DNA of 64,000 bases from Bacteriovoracaceae bacterium (GCA_013141065.1 JABFRR010000008.1:1-64000); one strand, 5' to 3'. Positions 33,953 to 44,050 are shown, counted from the stretch's first letter. Translations and numbers: made by a program. The notes: generated by a model not told the origin, from the letters alone.

Positions 33953-35050
33953 ATGAAATATATTAAAAAGTCATTTTATGAAATGAGTATTACAGAACTT
34001 GCCTCTGACTTTGCCAAAGAAGAAATAAATCCCAAAGCAGCTTCACTTCTATATCGACATTTTTATAAAGAAAAATCAACTGAAGCTTGTGCTCATCACA
34101 ACCTATCTAAAAAAGCGAAAGCCTATTTATCTGATCATTATTCATTTGATCTTCCAATCATTAATAATGTCCATATTTCAGAAGACCTTACAGTTAAGTT
34201 TCTTATTGAATTTAATGATGGCGAAAAAGTTGAATCAGTCTTAATACCCTTTCAAAATAAATATACGCTTTGCTTGTCCACCCAAGTTGGCTGTGCGATG
34301 AAGTGTTCATTTTGCTTTACAGGAACACAAGGTCTAAAGCGCCAACTGAGCACATCGGAAATTATTGGTCAGTTTATACTTGCCTGGAACTGGTTAAAAA
34401 TTAATCGTCCGATGGAATCAAAAACTCAACAATTAAAAAATATAGTTTTTATGGGGCAAGGTGAACCACTCCATAATTTTGATGCAGTTAAAAAGGCATG
34501 TGAAATTTTATTAGATCAGCATGGAGCCAGCTTGGGATGCCAAAAAATAACCATTTCCACAGCTGGATATTTACCTGGATTAAAAAGATGGAATGAAGAA
34601 ATGCCAGGAGTAAACCTTGCTCTTTCACTTCACTCAGTTGTTGAAGAAAAAAGAAACGAGCTCATTCCAATAAATAAAAGATTTCCATTAAATGAAATCA
34701 TGGATTATATAAGGACTATTCCACTGGCAAGAAAACAGTACATAATTTTTGAATACTTACTTATAAAGGATTTCAATGACTCAATAGAAGATGCAATCGC
34801 CTGTGGTGAGTACTTAAAAGATGTTCAGGCCATAATTAATCTTATTCCTTTTAATCCATTTCCTGGTTCTTTGTACCAAAAACCAGATGCAAAAACTGTC
34901 CTCGCTTTTCAACAAAAAATCACAGAATACAATATCCCTGCACTTCTTAGAACAACTAAAGGAGACGATATTTTGGCAGCCTGTGGTCAACTCAATACTA
35001 AAATAAATTCTTTAACTTCACTAAATTCTTCACCCGCAAAGCGACTATAA
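33953..35050 (+). CDS. rlmN: Dual-specificity RNA methyltransferase RlmN
   Basis: This radical SAM enzyme methylates C2 of A2503 in 23S rRNA and A37 of some tRNAs. The iron-sulfur motif CAMKCSFC has Cys114, Cys118 and Cys121; the second catalytic Cys is in LAACGQL (Cys344); FMGQGEPLHN is the RlmN/Cfr signature. The length of 365 aa is typical. Cfr and RlmN are related, but the housekeeping context and length favour RlmN. Its 3' end overlaps the convergent ABC permease gene by 53 bp. Confidence 0.94.
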   Translation: MKYIKKSFYEMSITELASDFAKEEINPKAASLLYRHFYKEKSTEACAHHNLSKKAKAYLSDHYSFDLPIINNVHISEDLTVKFLIEFNDGEKVESVLIPFQNKYTLCLSTQVGCAMKCSFCFTGTQGLKRQLSTSEIIGQFILAWNWLKINRPMESKTQQLKNIVFMGQGEPLHNFDAVKKACEILLDQHGASLGCQKITISTAGYLPGLKRWNEEMPGVNLALSLHSVVEEKRNELIPINKRFPLNEIMDYIRTIPLARKQYIIFEYLLIKDFNDSIEDAIACGEYLKDVQAIINLIPFNPFPGSLYQKPDAKTVLAFQQKITEYNIPALLRTTKGDDILAACGQLNTKINSLTSLNSSPAKRL

Positions 35051-37559
35051 AATAGAGAGTAAGGCTCAAGGCGAAAATCACAGGAACAACAGTACTAAAC
35101 TTAAAAACAGTTTCAGAACTAAAAATGACATTCATTATGAGGGCGGTTAAGCCTGATCCAAAGATTAAGGCAAGCACAAAGCATAACGAAATGAGGATAC
35201 TAAACTCTCGAGAGTAAATTGATTTAATTAAGTCGGACTTAAGCCCAAGCATGTAAAAAAGCCCCATCTCTCTTCGTCGCAAATTGAGATGGTTAAAACT
35301 AACTGCAACTAAAACGACCAGAGCAACAAAGAGCGAAAGAAAAGAAATAAACTTAATTGCAGAGGCCATTAAATCAAAAACAGTAGTGATCTTTCTGACT
35401 AATTCTGAAACTTCGATCAAAGAAACACTTGGAAAATTCTGCGCCATCTTTGAAAAAACAGCTCGTTTTTCTTCAAATGATTTAACCTTTATAGAGGAAA
35501 GAAAAGTTTTTGGTGCCTCTTCAAGCACTCCTGGTTGAAAAAGAATAAAAAAGTTTGGCTCAAAACTCGCCCATTTTACTGAACGAAAACTGCTAACTAC
35601 ACCTTGGATTTCAATTCCACTTATATCAAATAAGAGTTGATCCCCGATATTAGCACCAATTCTTCCTGCATAGGATTTTTCAAGTGATATTTCACAAGGA
35701 TTGATTCTTATATCACATATTTCTCCATTAAATTTTCCTTCGACGATTGATTCTGACCACGAAAGGGTGCTTCGATAACTAAGATTAACACCACGATTTC
35801 TCATTCTCTCTGAGTTTTGGTCTTCACGTGTTTCAAAAGTAGTTTGTGTCTCTCCAGGTTCTTCACGTTTTTGAACAGGTATTCCATTTATTTTTAATAG
35901 ACGTCCGCGGATCATAGGAGAAAAGGTAGTGCGATTCCACTTTTGTTCAAGTACCAGAGATTCAAATTTTTGTGCTTGAGTGTCTTGTAAATCAAACAAA
36001 AATAAATCTGGTCTTCGATCCCCGTAAGTTTGAGTGAATTCTTGTCGTAGAGATCCTTCAAGTTGAAAAATAAAAGTTGTAAGAGTCATTCCCAATAGTA
36101 AACAAATAAAAATAGTAAACGAGGATGTAAAATATCGACTGAGTGTTCTTGCTGCTTGTTTATTAATGAAGTCAAAATGACCTGAGAAGCGATCAAGAAA
36201 AAGTGTAAATGTTTTAAAAATTATTCCAGCAATTAAAACAATAATTACCAAGGCAGAAATAAATAGAAGTCCCACTTTAAATGAATTTGATAAAAATATT
36301 GCCAGAAATATGACATATACTAAAAGTGGTAAGAAAAAGTAAAATTTAATTCTTTTTAATTCCGCAGGTAAGTCTTGAAAAATGGTAGCAACTGGCGTCT
36401 GAAGTGCTCCCCAAAATAATGGGCCAAGTGCCAAAAGACTTCCGCCTAAAGAAAGTGAAAGAATTCTTGCAATTGCTTTAGTATTCAAACTAAAAAGTAA
36501 TTCTTCGCCAACTAATTGACTAAAATATCCTTTTATCATTGGCAAAAAAACAACTACTAAACTTGTCGAAACAACTACAGAACTGATTGTTAAAACAATT
36601 AGGTGCAAAAAGTTAAATTTAAATAAAGCACTCGTTTTAAGCCCCATGGCCTTATAGATAGAAAAGGTTTTTAATTTCTTTGATAAAAAATATTGGGTAA
36701 AATAGTAAAGTCCTACTAAACTTAGTAAATATGTTAGAAGGGTTATTAGGCCTAAATAATCACTTAATAAATTGAGAGACCTGGCAATTTGCTCACTGGC
36801 CTGTTCGGCACCAGTAATTTTTACGGACTTATCTGTAATAATTTCCCTCAATTCACTTTGAATTTTCTTTACCTCAACATTTTCGGGAAGTTTAATTGTG
36901 TAACTAAAAGTGGCAGTGGAGCCAAACTTAATTAAATCAGTCTGCGGTAGAAAATTGTGTGAAAGAAAAATCTTCGGTGCAAGGTTAAAACCTCTAAAAG
37001 ATGAAAACTGGTCTTCTGTTATGATCCCACCTACTACAAAATAAAGCTCTCCTACTTTTAACTCATCACCAATTTTTATGTCTAATTCCCAGGAAAGATC
37101 ACGACTCATCCATACAGTTGGCTTTGTATGTAAGTCTTGCCATGTCCCCGGGCCTTTCCGTCCTACATCCTGAAGCACCACCCCTCCGTAAAAGGGAAAC
37201 TCGGGAGTAACGAAATTTAAATCAGCTAACTTTGAAAAAGCCTCTGTTTTATTATTGTCAGTATTTTTTTTTGTTACTAGTGAGTATGTCTCTATCCATT
37301 TGGCATAAGTAAATTTATTAGTTTCAAGGTAGTTTAAGATTTTATTAATTTCATTTTGATCGAGTGCTCTTCTTGTTGAAACAGCTAAATCAGAGGCAAT
37401 AAAGTTTTTAGCATTTTTTGCAATTTTTTCTTCTACACCAATCTTAAAAGATTCTACTAAGAGTAGACCTATAATTCCCAACGAAGCGCAAAGTATAAAA
37501 AACCAATTAAATGATTTATCTGATTTAAAGTCTCTCCAAAAAAATCTTAAGAAAGACAT
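34998..37559 (-). CDS. ABC transporter permease, FtsX-like (YbbP type)
   Basis: The 853-aa protein has one N-terminal membrane helix (about 17-35), an extracytoplasmic domain (about 40-240), membrane bundles near 260-450 with a second periplasmic domain (about 490-690), and a C-terminal FtsX/MacB core (about 715-850). Downstream genes encode its ATPase and a TesA-like hydrolase, the E. coli ybbAP-tesA set. The substrate is not established. It overlaps the ATPase gene by 13 nt and rlmN antisense by 53 bp. Confidence 0.88.
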   Translation of the reverse strand: MSFLRFFWRDFKSDKSFNWFFILCASLGIIGLLLVESFKIGVEEKIAKNAKNFIASDLAVSTRRALDQNEINKILNYLETNKFTYAKWIETYSLVTKKNTDNNKTEAFSKLADLNFVTPEFPFYGGVVLQDVGRKGPGTWQDLHTKPTVWMSRDLSWELDIKIGDELKVGELYFVVGGIITEDQFSSFRGFNLAPKIFLSHNFLPQTDLIKFGSTATFSYTIKLPENVEVKKIQSELREIITDKSVKITGAEQASEQIARSLNLLSDYLGLITLLTYLLSLVGLYYFTQYFLSKKLKTFSIYKAMGLKTSALFKFNFLHLIVLTISSVVVSTSLVVVFLPMIKGYFSQLVGEELLFSLNTKAIARILSLSLGGSLLALGPLFWGALQTPVATIFQDLPAELKRIKFYFFLPLLVYVIFLAIFLSNSFKVGLLFISALVIIVLIAGIIFKTFTLFLDRFSGHFDFINKQAARTLSRYFTSSFTIFICLLLGMTLTTFIFQLEGSLRQEFTQTYGDRRPDLFLFDLQDTQAQKFESLVLEQKWNRTTFSPMIRGRLLKINGIPVQKREEPGETQTTFETREDQNSERMRNRGVNLSYRSTLSWSESIVEGKFNGEICDIRINPCEISLEKSYAGRIGANIGDQLLFDISGIEIQGVVSSFRSVKWASFEPNFFILFQPGVLEEAPKTFLSSIKVKSFEEKRAVFSKMAQNFPSVSLIEVSELVRKITTVFDLMASAIKFISFLSLFVALVVLVAVSFNHLNLRRREMGLFYMLGLKSDLIKSIYSREFSILISLCFVLALIFGSGLTALIMNVIFSSETVFKFSTVVPVIFALSLTLYFIVALRVKNLVKLKNLF

Positions 37560-38206
37560 CTGCCACCCACAAGTCTAATAATTCGATCAGCTCTGGAAGC
37601 CAATTCTTCATCATGTGTAACAAGAATCATTGTTGTTTTCTTTTCACGTACAATTTTAAATAAAATATCTATGACGACTTTTCCCGTCTCTGCATCAAGA
37701 TTTCCAGTTGGTTCGTCTGCCAACAGTAAAGGAGGCCCATAGGCCAATGCTCTGGCAATAGCCACTCTTTGTTGTTCTCCTCCAGATAACATTGAAGGAT
37801 AATGATTTGCACGATCTTTTAATCCAACCATCTCTAGCCAGTTCATCGCAGTCGTTTTGTCACTCGATCCATTAATTTCAAACGAGAGTAGAACATTTTC
37901 CAAAGCAGTCAAATGTGGTATTAAATGAAATTGTTGAAACACAATACCAAGTTTTTTTGCCCTATAATCACATAATTTTTCTTCTGATAATTGTGAGATG
38001 TCTTCATTATCCACAACAATAAAACCTGAGTCTGGATGATCTAGACCTGCTAAGAGTGATAACATTGTAGTTTTACCACTTCCTGATTTTCCAAGTAGCG
38101 CAATTGTCTCACCACTTTTTACCTCGAGACTTACGTCAGTTAATACTTGAATTGAATTTTTTCCTTGAGTGAAGTGTTTATTAATTCCTTTAACTTCTAT
38201 CTTCAT
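37547..38206 (-). CDS. ABC transporter ATP-binding protein (YbbA/LolD-like)
   Basis: The 219-aa ATPase has Walker A GKSGSGKTT (about 39-47), signature LSGGEQQRVAIARAL, Walker B LLLADEPTGNLD and an H-loop VTHDEE. The context with FtsX-type permease and TesA-like hydrolase suggests a YbbAP exporter or lipid-handling system rather than LolD, which would sit with lolC/E. The start overlaps the tesA-like stop by 4 nt. Confidence 0.92.
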   Translation of the reverse strand: MKIEVKGINKHFTQGKNSIQVLTDVSLEVKSGETIALLGKSGSGKTTMLSLLAGLDHPDSGFIVVDNEDISQLSEEKLCDYRAKKLGIVFQQFHLIPHLTALENVLLSFEINGSSDKTTAMNWLEMVGLKDRANHYPSMLSGGEQQRVAIARALAYGPPLLLADEPTGNLDAETGKVVIDILFKIVREKKTTMILVTHDEELASRADRIIRLVGGRCLS

Positions 38207-38844
38207 AAATTCTTCTCCACAAAGTTGGTCACAGTCTTGGCCACTATTTCGTGTCCTTTTGCATTTGGATGAATTCCATCCGGAAGATTAAGCTCTGATT
38301 TACCTGCTACATCATTGAGAACAAACGGCAAAAAGGGAACTTTTTCACTCTTGGCAATCGTGCTATACATTTTTTCAAAGTCATCCACGTATTTTTTACC
38401 GTAATTAGGTGGCATCAATAAACCAAGCAAGAGAACTTTTACTTTTTTTTCTTTTGCATGCTTTATAATTTCAATTAAGTTTTTTTGAGTTTCTTCTAAT
38501 TTCAGCCCTCGAAGTCCATCATTCGCCCCGAGCTCTAATACTAAAACATCTATCTTTTTCTTTAAGTGCCACTTTAAACGGGTCACTCCACTGGCTGATG
38601 TCGATCCACTTACACCACCATTTGTAACCGCAACATTAAAATTTTTACTCTTTAAGTTTCTTTCTACCAATCTAGGGAATGACAATTCTTCATCTAGTCC
38701 CTGGCCTTCGGAAAGTGAGTCTCCTAAAAAAAGAATTTGTGTTTGCGCGATAGATTCATTGAGGAAGACCCCAGCTAATAATCCTAGTATGATTATTGTC
38801 TTAAAAAAATCAGAGTAACTTGTTTTTAAAAAATTCGATAGCAT
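38203..38844 (-). CDS. tesA: TesA-like SGNH esterase/lysophospholipase
   Basis: The 213-aa protein has a signal-like N-terminus (about 12-33). The SGNH blocks are visible: block I ILFLGDSLSEG (nucleophile Ser about 43), block II GVSGSTSASG, block III LELGANDG and block V DGIHPNAKGH (Asp/His). It is a periplasmic hydrolase of acyl esters. The gene overlaps udk by 35 bp, and the start has only a weak RBS. Confidence 0.88.
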   Translation of the reverse strand: MLSNFLKTSYSDFFKTIIILGLLAGVFLNESIAQTQILFLGDSLSEGQGLDEELSFPRLVERNLKSKNFNVAVTNGGVSGSTSASGVTRLKWHLKKKIDVLVLELGANDGLRGLKLEETQKNLIEIIKHAKEKKVKVLLLGLLMPPNYGKKYVDDFEKMYSTIAKSEKVPFLPFVLNDVAGKSELNLPDGIHPNAKGHEIVAKTVTNFVEKNL

Positions 38845-39415
38845 CTTTATAATCTCCAGAATCTTTTACAATCGTTTGAGCAAATATTTTAGAAGGTTCA
38901 ACAAATTGATTATGCATAGGTTTAACTTGTAGATCGAATTGTTTTTTAACTCCTTCTGGGGTTCTTCCTCTTTCTGCAACGTCTCGATCCAATCTTCTTT
39001 TAAAACGCAATTCTTCAGGTGTATCAAAAAATATAGCTTCATCTAACTGTGCACGAACAACTGGTGAGTCTAAAATTAAAATTCCATCTACCAAAATAAT
39101 TGGTCTGGCGTTAAATGACAGTGTTTCAAGCTTCCTCGTATGTGTTGCAAATTCATAAAGCGGCACTTCGATTGATCCCCCTTTCTTGAGCTCTTTTAAT
39201 CCAAGGGCCATAAGTTCAAAATCTAAACTTTCTGGATGATCAAAATTAACTGCTCCACCATCTCCATCAAATCGATGAGATTGATCTGAGTAGTAATTGT
39301 CTTGATAAAGAATCGAACATTTTTCATCTCCAAGAATTTTTTGTAACTCTCGAGCAAAATATGTTTTTCCAGATCCACTTCCACCAGCGACACCGACGAT
39401 ATAGGGAACTTTCAT
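38810..39415 (-). CDS. udk: Uridine kinase
   Basis: The protein has about 201 aa. The P-loop GVAGGSGSGKT is near the N-terminus; YQDNYYSD, VDGILILD and RLDRDVAERG follow, as in uridine/cytidine kinases. I chose the ATG at 39415, which has AAGGA 6 nt upstream; longer starts run into upp. It phosphorylates uridine to UMP. It follows upp by 10 nt in the pyrimidine operon. Confidence 0.9.
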   Translation of the reverse strand: MKVPYIVGVAGGSGSGKTYFARELQKILGDEKCSILYQDNYYSDQSHRFDGDGGAVNFDHPESLDFELMALGLKELKKGGSIEVPLYEFATHTRKLETLSFNARPIILVDGILILDSPVVRAQLDEAIFFDTPEELRFKRRLDRDVAERGRTPEGVKKQFDLQVKPMHNQFVEPSKIFAQTIVKDSGDYKDAIEFFKNKLL

Positions 39416-39425
39416 ATTCATTCCT

Positions 39426-40061
39426 TTATTTTGTTTGAAAAAGTCTATCACCTGCATCACCTAACCCTGGAACTAAATAACCAGAGTCGTTGATATCTGC
39501 TTCAATATTTAAGGTCAAAACTTCCACGTCGGGATGAAAAAAGCTCAAGCGTTCAAGTCCAATCTTAGAAGTAATGAGGCTGAGCACTTTTATTTTTCCT
39601 ACTTCATATTGTTTGAGTCTATCTATCGCTGCGACAATTGTATCTGCAGTTGCAATAAGTGGATCACAAAGGAGGATTTCTTTACCTTTAATATTTTCAG
39701 GCATTTTAAAATAGTATTCAACCGTCGTATTAATAAATTTATCACGATAAATTCCAATAAAACCTGCACTTGAAATTGGTATCATTGATAATACTGCATC
39801 AAGCATTCCATTTCCTGCTCTAAGAACAGATACAACCACTGGTGGATTTTTAATTTTTTGAATTGTTGTTTTCGCAATTGGAGTTTCAATGGAAACAGTT
39901 TCAAACTGATCCCATTCCCTCATTGCTTCATAGGCAAGAATTTTTGAAATTTCTTTTGTAAGCTCTCTAAAATCATTTGAACTTGTATTTTTATCGCGTA
40001 TAAGTCCGAGCTTATGTTTTAAAAGTGGATGATTAACTACAGTTACTTTATTTGAACTCAT
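39426..40061 (-). CDS. upp: Uracil phosphoribosyltransferase
   Basis: The 211-aa protein has FIGIYRDKF, the PRPP-binding CDPLIATADT loop and the UPRTase C-terminal signature PGLGDAGDR. It salvages uracil to UMP with PRPP. In this operon it would feed the nucleotide substrate for the URC pathway, since URC acts after uracil is converted to UMP or a ribosylated form (as reported for yeast). Confidence 0.94.
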   Translation of the reverse strand: MSSNKVTVVNHPLLKHKLGLIRDKNTSSNDFRELTKEISKILAYEAMREWDQFETVSIETPIAKTTIQKIKNPPVVVSVLRAGNGMLDAVLSMIPISSAGFIGIYRDKFINTTVEYYFKMPENIKGKEILLCDPLIATADTIVAAIDRLKQYEVGKIKVLSLITSKIGLERLSFFHPDVEVLTLNIEADINDSGYLVPGLGDAGDRLFQTK

Positions 40062-40083
40062 ATATATTCCTTTTTAGTATTAC

Positions 40084-41295
40084 TTAAAAAACGGTTCCAT
40101 CACTTTCAATTTTAAGCGGTGGTGAACTATCTGCTCTCAATGCTTTTGCAGCCTTTCTTCCGGCCCACCAAGTTCCACCTTCCAAAACTTTTGCCAATGG
40201 AAATTCATTGGAAGTTTTATTTAACTTTTTTTGAACTTCTGCACCAATGCGATCGAGTAGCGCAATCGTCAAGCCTCGCCACTCAATTAAAACTTCTGAT
40301 TCAGGCTTGTGTGCAACAGTTAATAAATTTTGATTTGTCAGAGATATTAAACCGCGGTCTAAAAGAAGACCTCCATTTCGGTACTCAGCTAAACCAGTTA
40401 ATTTATCAATATCGGTAATGTTAAAACCTGCTTCCATCAAAGGTTCACAAAGTGAGTAAGTCATCCATTGAGAAAGTTTATGAAATGCCGCTAATCCACC
40501 TGGTACTTTTTCGTAAGGCCAAATGTCACCTAAATTGATTCCTGCGACCTTAACTCGTCCAGGCCATATTTCCCCCAGACCGTCTAAAACTGCGCGCAAC
40601 AACTGAGGGCCCGTAAAGTTTTTTCCATAGCGCTTATTAAGATAATCAACGAGATTTCCAGGTCTGCCACCAGGAAATAAATCTGTCTTGAGAGCAACTG
40701 TTGCCCCAAGATTCTGAAGTAATGAAAGTCTTCCCTCAACACCAATTAATGGATTTGATGGGCTAACTTGAAAAGCTTCCTCAAGTTTTTCTCTACTTAG
40801 GTTTTGCAATCCTTGAGCACTTGCCTGAAGCTTCCCTTCGTGAGAAAGACTTCCTTGCATGAACAAATAAAAGCTTGCCACTCCCAGCCCCTCTGAGCGA
40901 TTAAAACTTTTTTGAGAGAGTTTTTCATTAAATTTCCACTCTGCACCAGCTCCTGCATCTAAAAGTACTGAAGTAATGACTAGGTCTAGTTTAGTTCTCG
41001 CAAGCTCGAGAGCATCAGATCCGATTAATTTTTTATCGAGATCGAGCACACGATTAATACCACCCACTCGAAAATGTCCCCAGCGTGAATGAAATGGTAT
41101 TTCTAGTGTGGGATAATTTTCTTTAATGACTTCTAAAACGTAATCGACAAGTTCTTCAAACTTATCTTCGTGATAGGTAAAATGGGTTTGTCCTTTTTTA
41201 GTTAATTCAAAAATGGCTTCGGCACTTTGTCGAATTGCTTGTGGAGACAATAAAAAATCTAAATCTTTTTCTGTATATTGGATAGACTTATTCAT
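40084..41295 (-). CDS. DUF1688 family protein, Urc4/Urg3-like (uracil catabolism)
   Basis: The 403-aa protein matches DUF1688: HSRWGHFRVGG, LVITSVLLDAGAG, GVASFYLFMQGSLS, KVAGINLGDIWPY and a C-terminal GGTWWAGRKAA. Yeast Urc4 is required for uracil use by the URC pathway. Its exact reaction is not settled here. It overlaps the Urc1-like gene by 8 nt, with upp and udk downstream. Confidence 0.85.
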   Translation of the reverse strand: MNKSIQYTEKDLDFLLSPQAIRQSAEAIFELTKKGQTHFTYHEDKFEELVDYVLEVIKENYPTLEIPFHSRWGHFRVGGINRVLDLDKKLIGSDALELARTKLDLVITSVLLDAGAGAEWKFNEKLSQKSFNRSEGLGVASFYLFMQGSLSHEGKLQASAQGLQNLSREKLEEAFQVSPSNPLIGVEGRLSLLQNLGATVALKTDLFPGGRPGNLVDYLNKRYGKNFTGPQLLRAVLDGLGEIWPGRVKVAGINLGDIWPYEKVPGGLAAFHKLSQWMTYSLCEPLMEAGFNITDIDKLTGLAEYRNGGLLLDRGLISLTNQNLLTVAHKPESEVLIEWRGLTIALLDRIGAEVQKKLNKTSNEFPLAKVLEGGTWWAGRKAAKALRADSSPPLKIESDGTVF

Positions 41296-42559
41296 CGATA
41301 GGTCTCCCTTTTACATTTGTTAGTGCATCCCCTTTTTTCACTTCGTCTGGCGTGAAATATCCTGCTGCTTTTTTTGCTTCAATTTCAACTTGAGCATCAG
41401 CAGGGATTAGTTCTGGTGGTATCTGTATTCGATTGACTACTTCAATTCCACTTTTCACAATTGCATTGTATTTCATGTTACTCATTGAATGGAGGTTATG
41501 AATTTTTGTAATTCCGAAAAATTGCAGAATATCAGGCATCAACTCTTGGAATCTAGCGTCTTCAACACCCGCAACACATTCAGTACGTCTAAAATACGTA
41601 GCTGCAGAATCTCCACCTTGTTGGCGCTTTCTAGCGTTGTAAACTAAAAATTTTGTTACTTCTCCGAGGGCCCTGCCTTCTTTGCGGTAATAAGCAATAA
41701 TTCCCACTCCGCCTCTTTGAGCAGTACGAGCGGCGTCTTCTATTCCATAAATAAGATAAGGACGGCATGTGCATATGTCAGATCCAAAAACATCTGAACC
41801 ATTACATTCGTCATGCACTCGACAAGTAAGTTCAATTTTTGAATTCGAAAGATCTTGAGGGTTACCAAAAATATAAACAGTCGTGCTTCCAATTGGAGGT
41901 AGCATTACCTTAAGATCTGGTCTGGTCACTAACTCTGGGAACATTCCTCCGGTTTCTTGAAAGAGGATTTTTCGAAGCTCTCCTTCATCAACACCAATTC
42001 TTTTAGCGATCCCTGGCAAGTACCAAACTGGCTCAAGTGCCACTTTAGTTACCTTAATGTCCATATTTTCTTTTACAATTTTTCCATCAATTTTTAATCT
42101 TCCAGCTGCGATTGCTTGATGAATTTCTGGAAGCTGTAAGTGAGCCTGGGTGACAGAAATAGTGGGACGAATATCGTACCCTTCGTCATAAAGCTTTTTA
42201 AAATTTATCTGAACATCTAATCCCCATGGGTCAATTGATACCATTTTTTCAGGATCAGACCATGAAGGATATGGCCCAATTTGAACTGGGCTTTCCGTAT
42301 TATGTAAATCAGGTTTGTGATTCACATCATATGAACCTTGAGCTATGGAAAGTGCTCTATAAACTGAATAACTTCCACTGTGTGTTCCAATAGCATTACG
42401 CTCTTTTATGTCAGTGAGTGAAGCGATGACTGGACTTCTTTCAATCGGAGTCTTGGCTCCCCATTTAATTTGCAAGCTATTTTTATAAAGTTGCTTTGAG
42501 TGTGAAGTAAGCACGACATGTGCTGATCTTTTAAATTTTTTTTCTGTTAAATCTATCAT
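41288..42559 (-). CDS. GTP cyclohydrolase II-like Urc1 (uracil catabolism)
   Basis: The 423-aa protein has the GCH II-like core in its C-terminal half: VHDECNGSDVFGSDICTCRPYL carries the three zinc-binding Cys (in spaced form C-x10-C-x-C), then YYRKEGRALGE. The long N-terminal extension is characteristic of Urc1 rather than RibA. Urc1 opens the pyrimidine ring in the URC pathway. Adjacent DUF1688 and semialdehyde dehydrogenase genes support this over riboflavin synthesis. Confidence 0.85.
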   Translation of the reverse strand: MIDLTEKKFKRSAHVVLTSHSKQLYKNSLQIKWGAKTPIERSPVIASLTDIKERNAIGTHSGSYSVYRALSIAQGSYDVNHKPDLHNTESPVQIGPYPSWSDPEKMVSIDPWGLDVQINFKKLYDEGYDIRPTISVTQAHLQLPEIHQAIAAGRLKIDGKIVKENMDIKVTKVALEPVWYLPGIAKRIGVDEGELRKILFQETGGMFPELVTRPDLKVMLPPIGSTTVYIFGNPQDLSNSKIELTCRVHDECNGSDVFGSDICTCRPYLIYGIEDAARTAQRGGVGIIAYYRKEGRALGEVTKFLVYNARKRQQGGDSAATYFRRTECVAGVEDARFQELMPDILQFFGITKIHNLHSMSNMKYNAIVKSGIEVVNRIQIPPELIPADAQVEIEAKKAAGYFTPDEVKKGDALTNVKGRPIDE

Positions 42560-42574
42560 GCTATTAACCTTATT

Positions 42575-44050
42575 TTATGACATCCAATTGTTGTCATTTT
42601 GTTTTTCCCATTTCATTGTTACTTTTTTTATGTTGCTCCAAAAATCAAGTGAGTGTTGTCCAGTAATATCTCCATGGCCATACTTAGAAGCATTAACCCC
42701 ACCAAAAGAAAATGGCTCTCTTGGAACAGGTACTCCAACATTGACTCCGACCATTCCGGTGCTTGCCAATCGAATAACTTTTTCGGCAAGTGCTCCACTT
42801 TGAGTAAAAACTGAGCAAGCGTTTCCGTAATCAACACTATTTTCTATTTTCATCGCTTCAGAAATATCTTTGCAACGAATGATACTTATTATCGGCCCGA
42901 ATAATTCTATACCAGCAGCTTCACTACCAGCCTTGACTTGATCAAGAACTGTTGGCCCCAACCAGTTTCCTTCTTCCATTCCCTGTGGAGCCTTAGCATT
43001 TCTTCCATCGAGCAGAATTGATGCTCCGGCTTTTACTGCGCGTTCAATTGCAGAATGTAAAAATTCTTTTTGAGAGTTTGTGATAATTGCTCCCATATCC
43101 TTTCCAAGTGTCATAGAGCTTGCTCGTTCTACAATTTTTTTAATGTGTGAATCGACATCTCCCACTGCAAGCAATACTGAAGCGGCCATACATCTTTGTC
43201 CGGCACACCCTGTAAATGAATCACTAATACCAATACCCGCTAAATCAGGAGAGGCATCTGGCAGTAATACAATATGATTTTTTGCACCACCAAGAGCTAA
43301 AACTCTTTTTCCTAATTGAGTCCCTCGGTCATAAACGGCTCTAGCAATTTTTGTTGATCCAACGAAGCCAACAGCTTTAACGTGCTTATTATCGATAATG
43401 GCTTCAACAGTTTCTTTTGCTCCTTGAAGGACTTGAAAAAGTCCATCAGGCAAACCAGCTTCTTTTAAAGCGCTCGCAATTTTCATAGAAGTCAGTGGTG
43501 TTTTTTCTGAAGGCTTCCAGATATATGCATTACCCAAAGTAAGGGCTATTGGAATAGTCCACATTGGAACCATGGCCGGAAAATTAAAGGGGGTTATATT
43601 CGCTACAACTCCTAAGGCTTCGCGACGATATTCACAACTTACTCCTCGGGAGACTTCAACTCGACCACCAAGATCCATATTTTGAAGAGCAATGGCAAAC
43701 TCTAAAACTTCTATGCCTTTCATGAGCCCTGCTTTCCCTTCCTCAAAACACTTCCCTGACTCGGAACACTTGATGTGAGTTATTTCTTCAAGATCTCGAA
43801 GTAAAATATTTCTAAACTCAAACATAACTTTGGTTCTTTCTTTCATCGGCGTCGCTGCCCATGATTGTTGGGCAAAATGAGCTGCTTCTATCGCGAGATC
43901 AACTTCAGATTTAGTTGTTGATTGAAATGTTCCAATTATTTTACCGTTATAAGGAGAGGTAATCTCTATTTTTTCACCTTTTGGTGTGAGCCATTTTCCA
44001 TTAACAAAATTTTGGCACTCGACTACTTTACTAGGTAAATTGACGTTCAT
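42575..44050 (-). CDS. mmsA: CoA-acylating methylmalonate/malonate-semialdehyde dehydrogenase
   Basis: The 491-aa ALDH-superfamily protein has VVANITPFNFPAMVPMW, the NAD loop VGFVGSTKIA and FTGCAGQRCMA with catalytic Cys near 287. The lack of the general ALDH Glu and the CAGQRCMA pattern are typical of MmsA/IolA. In this operon it would convert malonate semialdehyde, produced from uracil carbon, to acetyl-CoA. It is the promoter-proximal gene, 15 nt before urc1. Confidence 0.9.
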   Translation of the reverse strand: MNVNLPSKVVECQNFVNGKWLTPKGEKIEITSPYNGKIIGTFQSTTKSEVDLAIEAAHFAQQSWAATPMKERTKVMFEFRNILLRDLEEITHIKCSESGKCFEEGKAGLMKGIEVLEFAIALQNMDLGGRVEVSRGVSCEYRREALGVVANITPFNFPAMVPMWTIPIALTLGNAYIWKPSEKTPLTSMKIASALKEAGLPDGLFQVLQGAKETVEAIIDNKHVKAVGFVGSTKIARAVYDRGTQLGKRVLALGGAKNHIVLLPDASPDLAGIGISDSFTGCAGQRCMAASVLLAVGDVDSHIKKIVERASSMTLGKDMGAIITNSQKEFLHSAIERAVKAGASILLDGRNAKAPQGMEEGNWLGPTVLDQVKAGSEAAGIELFGPIISIIRCKDISEAMKIENSVDYGNACSVFTQSGALAEKVIRLASTGMVGVNVGVPVPREPFSFGGVNASKYGHGDITGQHSLDFWSNIKKVTMKWEKQNDNNWMS

